A program made the translations under genes and the position numbers. The notes under the pieces are model-generated. The model did not search any database and was not told the DNA's origin. It was given only the letters and a program-made list of their open reading frames with translations. This document shows positions 62,674-64,000 of a stretch of 64,000 nt of DNA, piece by piece. The stretch lies in contig JAGKQI010000098.1 in assembly GCA_018806915.1 (NCBI GenBank), positions 186,001 to 250,000 on the forward strand. Direction: 5' to 3'. Positions within the stretch are counted from its first letter, which is position 1, and every line of letters begins with the position of its first letter. The stretch comes from Phytophthora colocasiae (taxonomy: Eukaryota; Oomycota; Peronosporomycetes; Peronosporales; Peronosporaceae).

Positions 62674-64000
62674 ATGTCCGATCCGCCTTCCTCGCCCCCC
62701 TTGACGCCGAGAACGCCCTCGAGCGAGCACTCGATCCGATCCGCCCGATCCACGGCCTCCCGCTTCTCAACCCCCGGGGTAAACCCTGAGCTGGTCACCT
62801 TGCAAGCGAGGCTGGCCCATAGCCAACGGATACGCGAGACCTTGAGTCGCGATCGGGACCACCTGGACGACACCGTTCGCCGGTTGCGATCCGACATGGA
62901 GGATATGGAGCGCTTCCGGGACGACCAAGCGGAGGAGATTTTGCGGCTGAACGCCGAAATCGCTCATCTGCGATCGAGAACCGGAGATGCTATCGGTGGG
63001 GACGCGATCGCTGCCTTGCAGGATCAGCGGGCCCAGCACGACGCCGAACGACGGGAGTCTGAGCAGCGACTGGCCCGGATCCAGGCGCGGCTAGACTCTG
63101 CGCTCGAGGATCTCGACTTCCGGCTGGCCGAACTTCGCATAGCCGGGGAGACGGAGATTGAACTCCGGGATGAGCTTCAGGATCGCGAACGGGAGCTCGC
63201 CGCCGTGCGTCATGACCTGACCCTCACTCAGCGTAGCCTTGATCGCTGGCAGAGGAACGATTCCTCCCAAGGTCCACAAGCGGCTATGGCCATGCCTGCT
63301 GATCAGACTCGCCCGACGGCAGAGAAAGCTCGGTTGAGGTTGGAGTTGACGCGGACCCAAGCGGAGTTACTCGCCGCTCGAGCCGAAGTCGCGTATCTGG
63401 AACGCGAGGCAGAGGATCACCAGGTTGAACTGGCTCGGGCACACCTCGCCTTGGAGGACGTATCCGCCCCGGATTCTCGCGCTCCGCCTCTGGGTGCAAC
63501 CGCCGATGCCGCCGCCGTATCCAGCCTGGAGCAAGATCTGGCAGACGCCTTGGGGAATCTGGAAATAATCCAGCACGACCGGGACCAGCTCTCCGTCCAG
63601 CATCGTGCCGCCATTGCCGAGCGGGATCAGGCCGTCGCAGACCTGGATCAGGCCCGCCTCGACCGGGATCAGGCAATGCAAGATCTCAATCGAGTAACGG
63701 TAGACCGTGATCGAATCCAGGTCGACCTGGACGATGCCACCCAAGATCGTTTGTCTGCCCTCGCAGACGCCGACGTGGCTCGTTCCGCCCGGGATGCGGC
63801 GACACAGGAACTCGACCAACTCCAGCGACAGAACGCGGAGCTTCGACAGGCTCACCAAGAGCTGGACGCTGATTATGCCGAAGCCGAACAACAGCTGCAC
63901 CACGCCGAGGATTCCTCTGCTCGGTTGTCCTCGTGGATCGCGGATCGACGGGCGGCTCGTGCCACCAAAGATCTCGAAGCGCCTCCGCTTCCCCGGCCGT
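62674..64000 (+). CDS. Gag-like coiled-coil protein, truncated by window end
   Basis: From ATG 62674 the frame stays open to the last base (442 codons). A Ser/Pro/Thr-rich start (SDPPSSPPLTPRTPSS) leads into almost continuous heptad coiled coil rich in Asp, Arg, Gln, Leu and Ala, with repeated RDQ/DLDxAR units around 63610-63760. Such coiled-coil N-termini occur in gag-pol polyproteins of oomycete Gypsy elements. No zinc knuckle, protease or RT is reached. GC content is high compared with neighbours. A host coiled-coil gene cannot be fully excluded. Confidence 0.65.
   Translation, partial: MSDPPSSPPLTPRTPSSEHSIRSARSTASRFSTPGVNPELVTLQARLAHSQRIRETLSRDRDHLDDTVRRLRSDMEDMERFRDDQAEEILRLNAEIAHLRSRTGDAIGGDAIAALQDQRAQHDAERRESEQRLARIQARLDSALEDLDFRLAELRIAGETEIELRDELQDRERELAAVRHDLTLTQRSLDRWQRNDSSQGPQAAMAMPADQTRPTAEKARLRLELTRTQAELLAARAEVAYLEREAEDHQVELARAHLALEDVSAPDSRAPPLGATADAAAVSSLEQDLADALGNLEIIQHDRDQLSVQHRAAIAERDQAVADLDQARLDRDQAMQDLNRVTVDRDRIQVDLDDATQDRLSALADADVARSARDAATQELDQLQRQNAELRQAHQELDADYAEAEQQLHHAEDSSARLSSWIADRRAARATKDLEAPPLPRP

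Larger units (their letters stand above)
61220..64000 (+). mobile_element. Probable Gypsy-type LTR retrotransposon, 5' part
   Basis: A ~1.4-kb noncoding leader with internal short tandem repeats precedes a long coiled-coil frame that runs off the window, the usual start of oomycete Ty3/Gypsy elements. LTR boundaries and a PBS could not be fixed: the second LTR is outside the window, and no standard initiator-tRNA PBS was seen. TGGCGATCACAGG near 62472 is a weak PBS candidate. Confidence 0.5.

Noticed and set aside
1..64000. CRISPR arrays, operons, riboswitches or phage-like defence systems.
   Set aside because: Spliced genes, LTR elements and oomycete families show a eukaryotic genome; no regularly spaced repeats of CRISPR type were seen.
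1..64000. tRNA or rRNA genes.
   Set aside because: None seen by eye; the tRNA-like string at 57839-57857 is a primer binding site next to an LTR, not a gene.

Overview
The window looks like part of an oomycete genome, most likely Phytophthora or a close relative. The evidence is gene-dense stretches with short GT-AG introns (about 55-112 nt), divergent oomycete-style FYVE-like proteins, an RXLR effector remnant with a WY-type C-terminus, TKL kinases fused to membrane domains, and several nested eukaryotic transposons. Nothing here is prokaryotic. All family names come from reading motifs and recalled family patterns; no search was run. Spliced models were built by hand from splice signals and checked for phase.

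Layout. 1-3921: right part of a piggyBac-type transposon whose spliced transposase carries an in-frame TGA. 3926-5902: no supportable gene. 5903-8841: two convergent FYVE-like paralogues. 9737-14447: a cluster of membrane-anchored alpha/beta hydrolases: one with a changed nucleophile elbow, one intact, and one that appears to have been cut in two by a small inversion. 15436-18803: a second piggyBac element, complete from TIR to TIR and flanked by TTAA, with a broken coding region. 19498-20400: a small four-exon gene resembling the CXorf65 family. 20684-23314: divergent Mn-type superoxide dismutase and NAF1. 23442-25146: a ten-exon PHAF1/UPF0183 homologue. 25872-27191: a secreted-ectodomain membrane protein. 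27318-33749: two tandem LRRC40-like genes with a frameshifted RXLR effector between them. 34330-37194: an oomycete multi-pass membrane protein and an inverted broken copy of its 3' end. 37314-50360: a BK-like potassium channel, MTG1 GTPase, a tandem-kinase TKL membrane protein, ADAT3, an EF-hand gene and a Q-rich KIX/Med15-like coactivator. 51340-64000: a transposon graveyard: a Harbinger-type DDE_4 remnant, a tyrosine-recombinase (Crypton/NDC10-like) remnant split by a complete young Copia element (52737-58162), an HTH transposase remnant, a degraded unknown repeat, and the 5' end of a probable Gypsy element running off the window.

Functional picture. The middle (about 19-50 kb) is conserved housekeeping: antioxidant defence, snoRNP assembly, an autophagy-linked factor, mitochondrial ribosome assembly, tRNA editing and Mediator-type transcription control. 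The two edges and the 12-19 kb block are repeat-rich and rearranged. The most interesting signals are the matched subterminal palindromes of the two piggyBac elements, the inversion-split hydrolase, the effector frameshift, and the nested Copia element with non-TG/CA LTR ends and apparent half-tRNA priming.
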